This document shows positions 8,097 through 15,796 of a DNA stretch of 17,690 nucleotides, one piece after another (position 1 is the stretch's first letter; every line of letters starts with the position of its first letter). Under the pieces are notes generated by a model. The model did no database searches and was not told the DNA's origin. It saw only the letters and a program-made list of their open reading frames with translations. The DNA is from JACXVD01 sp047975785. Lineage in GTDB: Bacteria; Pseudomonadota; Alphaproteobacteria; Sphingomonadales; Sphingomonadaceae. The stretch lies in the NCBI GenBank assembly GCA_047975785.1, contig JBKEEC010000201.1:1-17690 (forward strand), written 5' to 3'. A program made the translations under genes and the position numbers.

Positions 8097-8202
8097 TTAG
8101 AGCGGGATGACATATGACAGAATCACATCCCGCTCTTTATACTTTTGTTGTCGTGTGATTTTTTGACAAAACCGGTGCCCGTTTTTTGCCATCACACTCT
8201 AA
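8097..8202. repeat. 106-bp palindromic element with two tandem hairpins
   Basis: The element begins TTAGAGCGGGATG (8097-8109) and ends CATCACACTCTAA (8190-8202); these ends are inverted repeats matching at 11 of 13 positions. Inside are two hairpins. The first has a perfect 11-bp stem, AGAGCGGGATG (8099-8109) with CATCCCGCTCT (8126-8136). The second has GTGTGAT pairing with ATCACAC around an inner AAAACCGG/CCCGTTTT stem. The design resembles, from memory, palindromic intergenic elements common in Alphaproteobacteria. It contains no reading frame of note, fills the space between tesB and the glpD leader, and may help stop the tesB transcript. Confidence 0.6.
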
Positions 8203-8221
8203 CCGCACAAGGCCGGGATGG

Positions 8222-9130
8222 TCACCCGGCAGCCTTGTGGATCGGCCGCATCATCCCTTCCTGCGCAGTGCTGGCAACCAGACGGCCATCGCGCGTGAAA
8301 AAATAGCCCCGGTTAAAACCACGGGCATGACCGGCCCAGGGGGAATCCGTACTGTAGAGCAACCATTCATCGGCGCGGAATGGCTCATGAAACCACAGGG
8401 CATGGTCAAGGCTCGCCATCTTTACATCATTGCGCAAAAAATTGAGCGCAAAGGGTAGTGCGGATGTGCTGAGCAGAAACAGATCGCTGATATAAGCCAG
8501 CACAGCACGATGAATGCGCGGTGCATCGGGCAGGGCTGCACAAGTGCGCACCCAGACTTGCTTGACCGGTTCTTGCGGAATTTCACCAAGCAGGGAGTTC
8601 ACCCCGATCAGCCTTGTGTCGAGCGGGCTGGGTCTGGTAGCAAAAAAGCGTTGCCTCTCGTTCAACTGATCCCATACCGAACGGAGAACTTCTTCCTGTC
8701 CGGGCAATTCTTCGGGCGGAGGGACATCCGGCATCACCACATGCTGATGGTGCAATCCTTCCTGCGGCAGTTGGAAACTGGCTGTAAGATTGAATATCGG
8801 AGCACATTGCTGACTGGCCACCACCCGGCGATTACAGAAACTGCGCCCGTCAAACTGCCGGTCCACCGCGTAATCAATCGTGCAGTCTTCACTTCCGCCA
8901 CGCAGAAAATAGGCATGGAGAGAATGTGGCACGCGATCATCAGGAACGGATCGCTCCGCTGCAGCAAGAGCCTGCGCAATAACCTGGCCGCCAAATACGC
9001 GGCCGATTCCATCCTTGCGACGTCGACCTTCAAAACGATCGGGGCCGCGCGGCTCAAGATCAAGCAACAGGACCAGTTCGGCAACGCGCTGTTCAGCGGA
9101 AGGTTTTTGCGATTCGAATTCAGCCGCCAT
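8222..9130 (-). CDS. tesB: Acyl-CoA thioesterase II
   Basis: Double-hotdog thioesterase (302 aa) that hydrolyses medium- to long-chain acyl-CoA to free fatty acid and CoA. The N-terminal hotdog shows RVFGGQVIAQALAAAERSV and LHAYFLRGG. The C-terminal hotdog holds AYISDLFLL, SLDHALWFHEPF, WLLYSTDSP and STAQEGMMR. By comparison with E. coli TesB (Asp204, Thr228, Gln278) the catalytic residues are Asp216, Ser240 and Gln290, so Ser stands for Thr. The frame can be extended to a TTG at 9166, but the ATG at 9130 matches the usual N-terminus better; neither has a good Shine-Dalgarno. It lies 146 bp downstream of the cupin-like gene on the same strand and could be the last gene of that operon or have its own promoter. 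Only palindromic repeat DNA follows. Confidence 0.93.
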   Translation of the reverse strand: MAAEFESQKPSAEQRVAELVLLLDLEPRGPDRFEGRRRKDGIGRVFGGQVIAQALAAAERSVPDDRVPHSLHAYFLRGGSEDCTIDYAVDRQFDGRSFCNRRVVASQQCAPIFNLTASFQLPQEGLHHQHVVMPDVPPPEELPGQEEVLRSVWDQLNERQRFFATRPSPLDTRLIGVNSLLGEIPQEPVKQVWVRTCAALPDAPRIHRAVLAYISDLFLLSTSALPFALNFLRNDVKMASLDHALWFHEPFRADEWLLYSTDSPWAGHARGFNRGYFFTRDGRLVASTAQEGMMRPIHKAAG

Positions 9131-9276
9131 ATATTGCGCTTTGCAAAGCTGGCCGGTTTTCGTCAATCACTGTGACAGATTTTTTGCGAGATTGGCCATT
9201 ATGCGTGTTATCCGCGCATCATATATGTCTTGCAGTCTATCCGGCAACGCGCCCTGCCGACACTGGCGCACTCTGG

Positions 9277-10197
9277 TCAACCGGCTTTTCCCAGCCTGCG
9301 CATGGCTCTATAGGCAAGCGCCTTGCCACGATTGCCATGAGGCCAGCGTCCGGGAGCATGGGGCTTCAGACCCATGCCGCGCAGCACCCGGTTAAACCCT
9401 CGTGCATCGGCTTCGGCAAAGCTCCATTCGCTACGCCAGGTTATCGAAAGCGAGATAGAGCTTTCCGGCCCTACCTGCACATAATGCGGGGCCATAACAG
9501 GGACAAACACAGCCTCTCCCGGAGACAGCGGGAACGCCTGCCCTTCAGAGGCCATATCGTCGCGCCATGTCAGTTCGCGTGCGCCGCCTGCATGATAGCT
9601 TTCATGCACTTCATCGGGGGCAAAGCCGGTATCGCCAGCAGGAAACTGTGTCATCACCTTGGTTCCGGTCAATTGCAGCAGGATATTATGCTCCGGATCA
9701 AAGTGATACGGCGTCACCGCGCCAGGCGAGGAAATAAAAATGAACCCCTGGGGTCGCATCATCTTTCCGGTGCGCGCCTCTATTGACGGGCGCAACTCTT
9801 CCAGCAGGCCGAGCAACAAGGCTTCATAGGCCGGGTCCTGCTCGATATGTTTCAGCACTGCCCAGCTATTGCTGGTGGCAATGTGGATAATGGTTTCCTC
9901 GATTGACAGCCCGTTACTGCCGGGCTTGCCGTCAACGCCGATCGGCAGATCGCCGCGATTATATTCGATCTCGTGTGCAGGCAGCCTGCCGGCCAGCCGG
10001 GCCAGCGCACCCGGATCAAGCAAATCATGCCGGGCGAGATTATGGCTCAGTATATGGGGTTTTTCAGGATAGGACCGGGCAAATATTTCACGAGCAGGAG
10101 AATCAAATATCGCCATCTGCGCGGCATCTGGGACATATCCTGTTGCTGATCCTGTTACCGGACCTGTGGCTGGATTGCGGATGGTTTCCATCGTCAT
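9277..10197 (-). CDS. JmjC/cupin-like Fe(II) dioxygenase-type protein
   Basis: Soluble 306-aa protein with a cupin-like (JmjC-type) core, a fold that usually binds Fe(II) and 2-oxoglutarate and hydroxylates proteins or small molecules. The metal-ligand motif is His165-Phe-Asp167 in VTPYHFDPEHN, and the distal His is probably His238 in PVMAPHYVQVG, giving the HxD...H triad. The conserved PQGFIFISSPGAVTPYHFD and LSPGEAVFVPV flank it. The N-terminus contains RSYPEKPHILSHNLARHDLLD, as in other bacterial cupin-like proteins. The C-terminal tail is basic, and no signal peptide is seen. Its ATG overlaps the stop of the upstream acyltransferase in an ATGA, so the two are almost certainly translationally coupled. 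Such proteins are sometimes labelled transcriptional regulators, but no DNA-binding domain is visible here. The substrate is unknown. Confidence 0.75.
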   Translation of the reverse strand: MTMETIRNPATGPVTGSATGYVPDAAQMAIFDSPAREIFARSYPEKPHILSHNLARHDLLDPGALARLAGRLPAHEIEYNRGDLPIGVDGKPGSNGLSIEETIIHIATSNSWAVLKHIEQDPAYEALLLGLLEELRPSIEARTGKMMRPQGFIFISSPGAVTPYHFDPEHNILLQLTGTKVMTQFPAGDTGFAPDEVHESYHAGGARELTWRDDMASEGQAFPLSPGEAVFVPVMAPHYVQVGPESSISLSITWRSEWSFAEADARGFNRVLRGMGLKPHAPGRWPHGNRGKALAYRAMRRLGKAG

Positions 10198-11432
10198 AGA
10201 CCTTCCTGTTTACCGCCTGTTTCCATGCGGGCGATCTGCCCGAACAGGACGCGGCGCAAAGTTCCGCCAATGGCAATATTGACGCTGATGATCCGGCGCT
10301 TTTCCCGCCATATACGCTCTATCATCGGATGATCGGCAGCTGCACAGCTATCCGCCCAATGGATATCTGAACGCTCCAGCAAAGCGAGATTTTCCTGCTG
10401 TAGCAGAACTCCGGGGGAGAAGCGGGCATAAGTCTCGTCATATGCTGTCTTGAAAGAAAACAGCCCCGGCGGTGTCACGAAATTGGCCAGCATGGCAATC
10501 GGCCTGCCATCCAGCCGGATAGACAGGCGCTCCAGTCGGCCAGCCTGCGCAGCCCCTGCCACGGACTCGCAGAACATTTGCTGCGTCGCCGGATCACAGG
10601 CTAGTGCAGAACCATGAGCCCCCTTCCAGCCCATATGTTCCAGTGCCAGAAACGATTCGATCCATTGCCCCAGATCCTCCATCCCCGTCTGGCGTAAAAA
10701 ACACAGATTTCCTTCTTCGGACAGGCGTTTTTGCTGTCGGCGCAATTCCTTGCGCTTCTTGCTGCTAAGCGATGCGTTGAAATAGGCCTGCGCAGTCTCT
10801 GCCGATTGCAACATTGCCCGCTCATGGCTTTGCACCAGAACAGCCTTGCGGCCCTGATCCCCGATAATGTTGCGCAGGGCATCCAGACAGGCAGCATCGG
10901 CAGGGATAGAGGAAAGATGTAAAAACAGGCCTGCTCCCGCTTCCCTGTCTGCCCAGTCGAGCAAATCCTGCCAGAAATAGTGCTCATGACCGGAAGCAAT
11001 CAGTGGAAGGCCGCAAAAGCTGTTTGCGTGAACCCAATTGGCCAGATGCGGGACAGGATTGCCGTAATAATCCCGGCTCCGATGGACTGGCATCAGCCCT
11101 GTCAGGCGCCCGCCAGCAAAACTGCAGAACAGCCGGACATTGCCTGCTGATACCAGAGCCTGCACCGATGAGAGCAGAAACCAGCTTTCAAAAAACGGGT
11201 TCGGATCAGACACATGCTCTGGCAGGGTCTGCCATTGCTCCCGCATAAGCAGGCCTTGCATATCTGCACGGTCCAGCAATCGATAGCCACGGTCAGGAAA
11301 CACGTTTTGAGTGAAGTCTTCGGGCCGGAATTCACCTCGATCATGCGCAGCAGAGCTCGTACGATACCTTGTACCAGTCGATGTAAAAGCTATCGCCGAC
11401 AAGACTAACCCTTTAATGTGGCCGCGGCACAT
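10194..11432 (-). CDS. GNAT-fold acyltransferase, CelD/BcsL (COG5653, FemAB-like) family
   Basis: Cytoplasmic protein of up to 412 aa with the double-GNAT architecture of CelD/BcsL and FemAB-like acyltransferases. The N-terminal half holds NPFFESWFLLSSVQALV and a GRLTGLMPVHR strand-turn. The middle has the basic helix SKKRKELRRQQKRLSEEG (about 224-241). The C-terminal GNAT half has LSIRLDGRPIAMLANFV, then FSFKTAYDETYARFSPGVLL, typical of the acyl-donor site. Family members move acyl or aminoacyl groups onto glycans, lipids or peptides; the substrate here is unknown. The ATG at 11432 has no usable ribosome site, whereas a TTG at 11402 is preceded at 6 bases by AAAGGG (11414-11409), so translation may start there (402 aa). 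Conserved sequence begins only near residue 65. The stop overlaps the next gene's start by 4 bp. It diverges from hppA. Confidence 0.75.
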   Translation of the reverse strand: MCRGHIKGLVLSAIAFTSTGTRYRTSSAAHDRGEFRPEDFTQNVFPDRGYRLLDRADMQGLLMREQWQTLPEHVSDPNPFFESWFLLSSVQALVSAGNVRLFCSFAGGRLTGLMPVHRSRDYYGNPVPHLANWVHANSFCGLPLIASGHEHYFWQDLLDWADREAGAGLFLHLSSIPADAACLDALRNIIGDQGRKAVLVQSHERAMLQSAETAQAYFNASLSSKKRKELRRQQKRLSEEGNLCFLRQTGMEDLGQWIESFLALEHMGWKGAHGSALACDPATQQMFCESVAGAAQAGRLERLSIRLDGRPIAMLANFVTPPGLFSFKTAYDETYARFSPGVLLQQENLALLERSDIHWADSCAAADHPMIERIWREKRRIISVNIAIGGTLRRVLFGQIARMETGGKQEGL

Positions 11433-11644
11433 CCTTGCCGCAGGATTTGCCCTAACACCGGAAAGCTGCCGAAGATTTAACGGATAGCTAATCTGAAATT
11501 AAGCATAATGCAGGGACTGCGGCCAATCTTCCCGCATAAAATCCAACACCTGCCTTTACGCTTGCAGTATTGTTGTCTGCTATATACGTTCGCCCGAAAT
11601 TTTCCGCACCAGTCATCCGGTCTGGCGGACAGATATTATAAACC

Positions 11645-11653
11645 AAGGAGGGG
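11645..11653 (+). promoter_or_regulatory. Strong ribosome binding site fixing the hppA start
   Basis: AAGGAGGGG lies 7 bases before a GTG at 11661. The frame is open from an ATG at 11508, but the 51 residues before this GTG look nothing like the family. The site therefore identifies GTG 11661 as the start and leaves about 230-260 bp of divergent leader shared with the acyltransferase gene. I see no convincing -35/-10 pair in that leader. Confidence 0.8.
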
Positions 11654-11660
11654 CAATCTC

Positions 11661-13859
11661 GTGGGCCTTGTAGAGTTTTCGATTGTTCTGGGGCTGCTCG
11701 CAGTCCTTTATGGCTTTATCACCAGTCGGCAGGTTCTTGGCGCATCCGCCGGGAATGAGAAAATGCAGGAAATCGCCAGTGCGATTCAGGAAGGGGCGCA
11801 GGCCTATCTGAAGCGGCAATACTCTACCATTGCCGTGGTCGGCATTGTGGTGGCGATCATTATTGGCTTCACCCTTGGCGGAATTTCGGCAGTCGGCTTC
11901 GCCATCGGGGCCATCCTGTCAGGTGTCGCGGGTTTTATCGGCATGAATATTTCCGTGCGTTCCAATGTCCGCACGGCTGCAGCGGCCGAAAAAGGTCTGC
12001 AGCAAGGCCTGACACTGGCGTTTCGCGCCGGCGCAATCACAGGTATGCTGGTGGCCGGCCTTGCCCTGCTCGCGATTGCCGTATTCTACTGGTATCTTAC
12101 CGGGCCGGCAGGCCACAGTGTTGGCGGAAGCGACCGGACCGTGGTGGATGGTCTGGTTGCGCTCGCCTTCGGCGCTTCGCTGATATCCATTTTCGCGCGT
12201 CTTGGTGGAGGAATCTTTACCAAGGCGGCTGATGTAGGCGCTGATCTGGTCGGCAAGGTTGAAGCCGGCATCCCCGAAGATGACCCACGCAACCCGGCAG
12301 TGATCGCGGATAATGTGGGTGATAATGTGGGTGACTGTGCCGGCATGGCCGCCGATCTGTTTGAAACCTACGTCGTCACCGTTGGCGCAACCATGGTGCT
12401 GACGGCACTTCTGGTCAAGAATGCAGGCGTTCTGCTGCCCAATCTGATGGCGCTTCCGCTGCTGATTGGCGGGGTCTGCATCGTAACCTCCATTATCGGA
12501 ACCTATTTTGTCCGCCTGGGCAAATCCAACAATGTTATGGGTGCCATGTATAAAGGCTTCATCGTGACTGCGGTGCTAGCCGTTCCGGCAATCTATTTCG
12601 CCATGCAATATGCCCTTGGCGACATGAACACAATTATTGGAGGAACGGATATCGCCGCAGGCGGTGCCATCGCCACGCCCACTGGTGTAGACCTGGTAGG
12701 TGTTGAGGCTGTCATTGGCGGCTTTACCGGCATGGGCCTGTTCTGGTGCGCCATGCTGGGTCTGGTCATTACGGGCCTGATCATCTGGGTCACAGAATAT
12801 TACACCGGCACCAATTTCCGTCCGGTAAGGTCAATTGCCAAGGCATCGGAAACGGGGCACGGCACCAATGTCATTCAGGGTCTGGCGATCAGCCTTGAAT
12901 CAACCGCAATCCCGACGCTGATTATCGTTGCCGGTATTATTATCGCCTATCAGCTCGCGGGAGTTATCGGCGTTGCCTATGCTGCAACCGCCATGCTGGC
13001 TCTGGCCGGAATGGTTGTGGCACTGGATGCCTATGGGCCAGTGACAGACAATGCAGGCGGTATTGCCGAAATGGCTGGCCTTGACGATACCGTGCGGGAG
13101 CGGACCGATCTGCTGGATGCTGTGGGCAATACAACCAAAGCCGTAACCAAAGGCTATGCCATTGCCTCGGCCGGGCTGGCGGCACTGGTTCTGTTTGGCG
13201 CCTACACCACCGATTTGCGCGAGTTCTTCCCCCGCTTCTTTGACGGAGCGATTATCAATGGTGAAGTCAGCTTCAGCCTTGAAAACCCCTATGTCATTGT
13301 CGGCCTGTTGCTGGGTGCCCTGCTGCCTTACCTGTTTGGCGCTCTGGGCATGACCGCAGTAGGCCGTGCCGCAGGCGAGGTCGTGGTGGATGTGCGCGAA
13401 CAGTTCAAATCCGATCCGGGCATTATGGCAGGCACAAGCAAGCCCAATTATGCCAAAACGGTTGATCTTGTGACCCGTGCGGCCATTCGTGAAATGATCG
13501 CCCCCAGCCTGCTCCCGGTGCTGGCGCCGATTGTGGTCTATTATGTCATTAGCTGGGTCGCAGGCCCGGCCAATGGCTTTGCCGCTCTGGGTGCGCTTTT
13601 GCTGGGTGTTATTGTCAGCGGGGTGTTTGTCGCCCTGTCCATGACGGCCGGCGGCGGAGCATGGGATAACGCCAAGAAATATATCGAGGATGGCCATCAT
13701 GGTGGCAAGGGTGGAGAAGCCCACAAGGCAGCCGTGACCGGAGATACGGTGGGTGACCCTTACAAGGACACAGCTGGCCCCGCCGTCAACCCGATGATCA
13801 AGATCACCAATATCGTTGCCTTGCTGCTGCTGGCAGCCCTGGCCGGTCACGCGATGTAA
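11661..13859 (+). CDS. hppA: Membrane-bound H+-translocating pyrophosphatase
   Basis: Integral membrane pump (732 aa, about 16 helices) that couples hydrolysis of pyrophosphate to proton export, conserving energy from PPi made in biosynthesis. The substrate-binding motif DVGADLVGKVE starts at Asp191. It is followed by EDDPRNPAVIADNVGDNVGD, whose aspartates bind Mg-PPi. Later conserved blocks are TDNAGGIAEMAGL, DAVGNTTKAVTKGYAI and the C-terminal GGAWDNAKKYIEDG with GDTVGDPYKDTAGPAVN. In GNTTKA, Lys493 stands where K+-dependent enzymes have Ala; Lys is the hallmark of K+-independent H+-PPases. The GTG start with AAGGAGGGG gives MGLVEFSIVLGLLAVLYGF as the first helix. The protein is full length with no disruption, stands alone, and diverges from the acyltransferase operon. 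The call is secure; K+ independence is inferred from one residue. Confidence 0.96.
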   Translation: MGLVEFSIVLGLLAVLYGFITSRQVLGASAGNEKMQEIASAIQEGAQAYLKRQYSTIAVVGIVVAIIIGFTLGGISAVGFAIGAILSGVAGFIGMNISVRSNVRTAAAAEKGLQQGLTLAFRAGAITGMLVAGLALLAIAVFYWYLTGPAGHSVGGSDRTVVDGLVALAFGASLISIFARLGGGIFTKAADVGADLVGKVEAGIPEDDPRNPAVIADNVGDNVGDCAGMAADLFETYVVTVGATMVLTALLVKNAGVLLPNLMALPLLIGGVCIVTSIIGTYFVRLGKSNNVMGAMYKGFIVTAVLAVPAIYFAMQYALGDMNTIIGGTDIAAGGAIATPTGVDLVGVEAVIGGFTGMGLFWCAMLGLVITGLIIWVTEYYTGTNFRPVRSIAKASETGHGTNVIQGLAISLESTAIPTLIIVAGIIIAYQLAGVIGVAYAATAMLALAGMVVALDAYGPVTDNAGGIAEMAGLDDTVRERTDLLDAVGNTTKAVTKGYAIASAGLAALVLFGAYTTDLREFFPRFFDGAIINGEVSFSLENPYVIVGLLLGALLPYLFGALGMTAVGRAAGEVVVDVREQFKSDPGIMAGTSKPNYAKTVDLVTRAAIREMIAPSLLPVLAPIVVYYVISWVAGPANGFAALGALLLGVIVSGVFVALSMTAGGGAWDNAKKYIEDGHHGGKGGEAHKAAVTGDTVGDPYKDTAGPAVNPMIKITNIVALLLLAALAGHAM

Positions 13860-13912
13860 AAACCTTCGGGAAATCGGCTCACGATTACCCGGACAACATA
13901 TTCTGATGAGCG

Positions 13913-13951
13913 AGGCTAGTGTGGTGGATTTGAAATTCGCCACACTAGCCT
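13913..13951. repeat. Long near-perfect hairpin after hppA
   Basis: AGGCTAGTGTGG (13913-13924) and CCACACTAGCCT (13940-13951) are a perfect 12-bp inverted repeat. The inner bases extend the stem to 17 bp with two G-T pairs around a 5-base TTGAA loop. Neither flank has a T-run, so it is not a standard terminator for hppA, which ends 53 bp earlier. It could be a repeated palindrome, a small mobile-element remnant or a transcript-stabilising structure. Confidence 0.55.
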
Positions 13952-14107
13952 GGTTCATCGGGATATGCGACATTTTGCAACCCGTGTTTCGGTGAATATT
14001 GCTTGGCAATATCGGGCATAGGTGATAATACTGGCTTTGTGAAATACACCAGACAATGCGTGTACGGACGTCCAGTATTGCATACGCAAAATATCTATTA
14101 TTTGTCG

Positions 14108-14113
14108 TATAAT
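14108..14113 (+). promoter_or_regulatory. Possible -10 box (TATAAT) upstream of the sulfatase
   Basis: A perfect TATAAT lies 129 bp before the sulfatase ATG in AT-rich DNA. No good -35 hexamer sits 16-18 bp upstream; TTGCAT at 14078 is 24 bp away. This is weak evidence for a promoter, which could instead depend on an activator. Confidence 0.25.
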
Positions 14114-14225
14114 ACCCATTATTACCAAACAAATTATAACAGCGGAGAAGTCGCTAGAACAGAATAACGCAATATTTCGCGTCATACTGCCTGTTTATTA
14201 CAGATTTTTACGTTTTCACTAACCT

Positions 14226-14233
14226 GGAAGGAG
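14226..14233 (+). promoter_or_regulatory. Strong ribosome binding site of the sulfatase gene
   Basis: GGAAGGAG ends 8 bases before the ATG at 14242, which fixes the start and so shows that the enzyme has no N-terminal signal peptide. Confidence 0.8.
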
Positions 14234-14241
14234 TAATAGTT

Positions 14242-15732
14242 ATGGCGAAGAAACCGAATATTCTTTTCATAATGGCCGACGATATCGGCATTTCAAATCT
14301 GAGCTGCTATTCTGACGGGTTAATGGGATACAGGACGCCCAATATTGACCGGATTGCCAGGGAAGGTATCCGTTTCACCGACAGCTATGGCGAACAGAGC
14401 TGCACTGCAGGGCGCGCTGCCTTTGCCACCGGACAGAATCCTTATCGGTCAGGCATGACCAAGGTTGGCGCTCCGGGTGCGGATTTTGGTATTCCCGATG
14501 ATCAGGTAACGATTGCTGACGCCCTTAAAGAGCAGGGCTATCGCACCGGCCAGTTCGGCAAGAACCATTTTGGCGATCAGGACAGAATGCTGCCTACCAA
14601 TCATGGCTTTGATGAGTTTTTCGGCATTCTCTATCACCTGAATGCGATGGAGGAGCCTTCCTATTTTGATTACCCTTCGGAAAAGGATTTCCCCGGCTTC
14701 AGAAAGCGTTTCGGACCGCGCAATGTGCTGTCCAGCTGGGCAGATGGCAAGATCGTTGATGAAGGCGAGCTTTTTTCCGAACGGATGAAAACCTTTGACG
14801 ATGAAGTGAACGTCAAATCAAAGGACTTTATCAAGCGCGCGGTCGATGCCGGCGAGCCATTCTTCGTCTGGCACAATAATTCCCATATGCATTATCGCAC
14901 CCATACCAAGGATGAAAGCATCGGTCAGGCAGGCCGCTGGCAATCGCGCTATCACGACACCATGATTGACCATGACAAAAATATCGGCGATTTGCTCGAT
15001 TATCTGGATGAACTGGGCGTCGCCGATGATACCATCGTCGTTTACACCACCGATAACGGCCCGCATATGAATGAGTGGCCCGATAGCGCGATGACCCCGT
15101 TCCGCAATGAAAAGAACTCCAACTGGGAAGGCGGCTTCCGCGTCCCCATGCTGGCACGCTGGGGCAAAAACTGGTTACAGGACACCGTGCTGAACGGCAT
15201 TGTGTCCCTTAACGACTGGTTCCGCACCCTGTGCACTGCAGCGGGCAACCCGGATATCAAGGACCAGCTCCACAAGGGCACCACGCTTCACGGGGTCAAG
15301 TTCACAAGTCATCTCGATGGCTTTGATCTTAGCGAGTATCTGACCGGGAAAGCGGATGAAAGCCCGCGCAATTACTTCTTTTATGTCACCGATGACGGGG
15401 ATCTGGCCGCATTGCGCTTCGATCACTGGAAATTTGTATTTCTTGAGCAGGAATGCAACGGAACCTACAATGTCTGGGGCAATCCGTTCACCAAACGCCG
15501 GATGCCCAAGCTGTTCAATCTGCGCATGGACCCGTTCGAAAAAGCCGACATCACCTCCAACACTTACTGGAAATGGTTTAACGATCATCAGTTCCTTGCA
15601 ATCCCGGCCCAGGCCTTCGTTGCGGAGCATATCCAGAGCTTCAGGGAGTTTCCGGCCAAGCAAACACCACCAAGCTTTACCATTGATCAGGTGGTGGAAT
15701 CATTGCAGAGACTGGGCGCCGGAAACGATTAA
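14242..15732 (+). CDS. Type I (formylglycine-dependent) arylsulfatase-family enzyme
   Basis: Sulfate-ester hydrolase of the alkaline-phosphatase superfamily, 496 aa. The N-terminus KPNILFIMADD provides the paired metal-binding Asp13-Asp14. The core motif is Cys54-TAG-Arg58 followed by AAFATGQNPYRSG; Cys54 must be oxidised to formylglycine for activity. The second signature GYRTGQFGKNHFGD carries the usual Lys and His, and TTDNGPHMNEWPD supplies Asp271-Asn272 of the metal site. A HNNSHMHYRTHTKD stretch also fits the active site. There is no signal peptide, so it is predicted to be cytoplasmic and would need an imported or internally made sulfate ester. The gene for its likely maturase lies 109 bp downstream on the same strand. 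The substrate is unassigned; arylsulfatase is a family name, not a demonstrated specificity. A very good ribosome site precedes the ATG. Confidence 0.92.
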   Translation: MAKKPNILFIMADDIGISNLSCYSDGLMGYRTPNIDRIAREGIRFTDSYGEQSCTAGRAAFATGQNPYRSGMTKVGAPGADFGIPDDQVTIADALKEQGYRTGQFGKNHFGDQDRMLPTNHGFDEFFGILYHLNAMEEPSYFDYPSEKDFPGFRKRFGPRNVLSSWADGKIVDEGELFSERMKTFDDEVNVKSKDFIKRAVDAGEPFFVWHNNSHMHYRTHTKDESIGQAGRWQSRYHDTMIDHDKNIGDLLDYLDELGVADDTIVVYTTDNGPHMNEWPDSAMTPFRNEKNSNWEGGFRVPMLARWGKNWLQDTVLNGIVSLNDWFRTLCTAAGNPDIKDQLHKGTTLHGVKFTSHLDGFDLSEYLTGKADESPRNYFFYVTDDGDLAALRFDHWKFVFLEQECNGTYNVWGNPFTKRRMPKLFNLRMDPFEKADITSNTYWKWFNDHQFLAIPAQAFVAEHIQSFREFPAKQTPPSFTIDQVVESLQRLGAGND

Positions 15733-15796
15733 TTTCATTCCGCTTCCCATTGGCCTGGCCCTCTCTTGCACCTTTGCAGGCGGGGGCCAACGAGCC

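Larger units (their letters stand above)
13860..14241. other. 382-bp gene-free, partly AT-rich spacer before the sulfatase
   Basis: No convincing gene is present on either strand. The left part holds the long hairpin at 13913-13951. From about 13990 to 14220 the DNA is visibly richer in A+T than its neighbours. It holds a perfect 7-bp inverted repeat ATATTGC/GCAATAT (13996-14002 and 14006-14012), the 8-bp palindrome GGACGTCC (14066-14073), an imperfect inverted repeat around 14083-14110, and a TATAAT hexamer. The change in composition suggests a regulatory region or a junction of transferred DNA. Confidence 0.5.

Noticed and set aside
8097..8202. Considered as a riboswitch or CRISPR-like repeat
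   Set aside because: Two different hairpins bounded by inverted ends fit a palindromic element; there are no repeated spacers or conserved riboswitch core that I recognise.
11508..11660. Upstream extension of hppA to an ATG at 11508
   Set aside because: The extra 51 residues are unlike the family, and AAGGAGGGG points to the GTG at 11661.
12900..14132. A 410-codon open frame on the minus strand opposite hppA
   Set aside because: It is antisense to strongly conserved pyrophosphatase sequence, is rich in His, Gln and Cys with no recognisable domain, and arises from the codon bias of hppA.
13955..14185. A 76-codon minus-strand frame in the AT-rich spacer
   Set aside because: No convincing ribosome site, no recognisable domain, and the region is full of palindromes typical of regulatory DNA.
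15750..15790. TTGGCC/GGCCAA hairpin after the sulfatase gene as a terminator
   Set aside because: The stem is only 6 bp with a 29-base loop and no T-run directly after it, so sulfatase-FGE cotranscription is not excluded.
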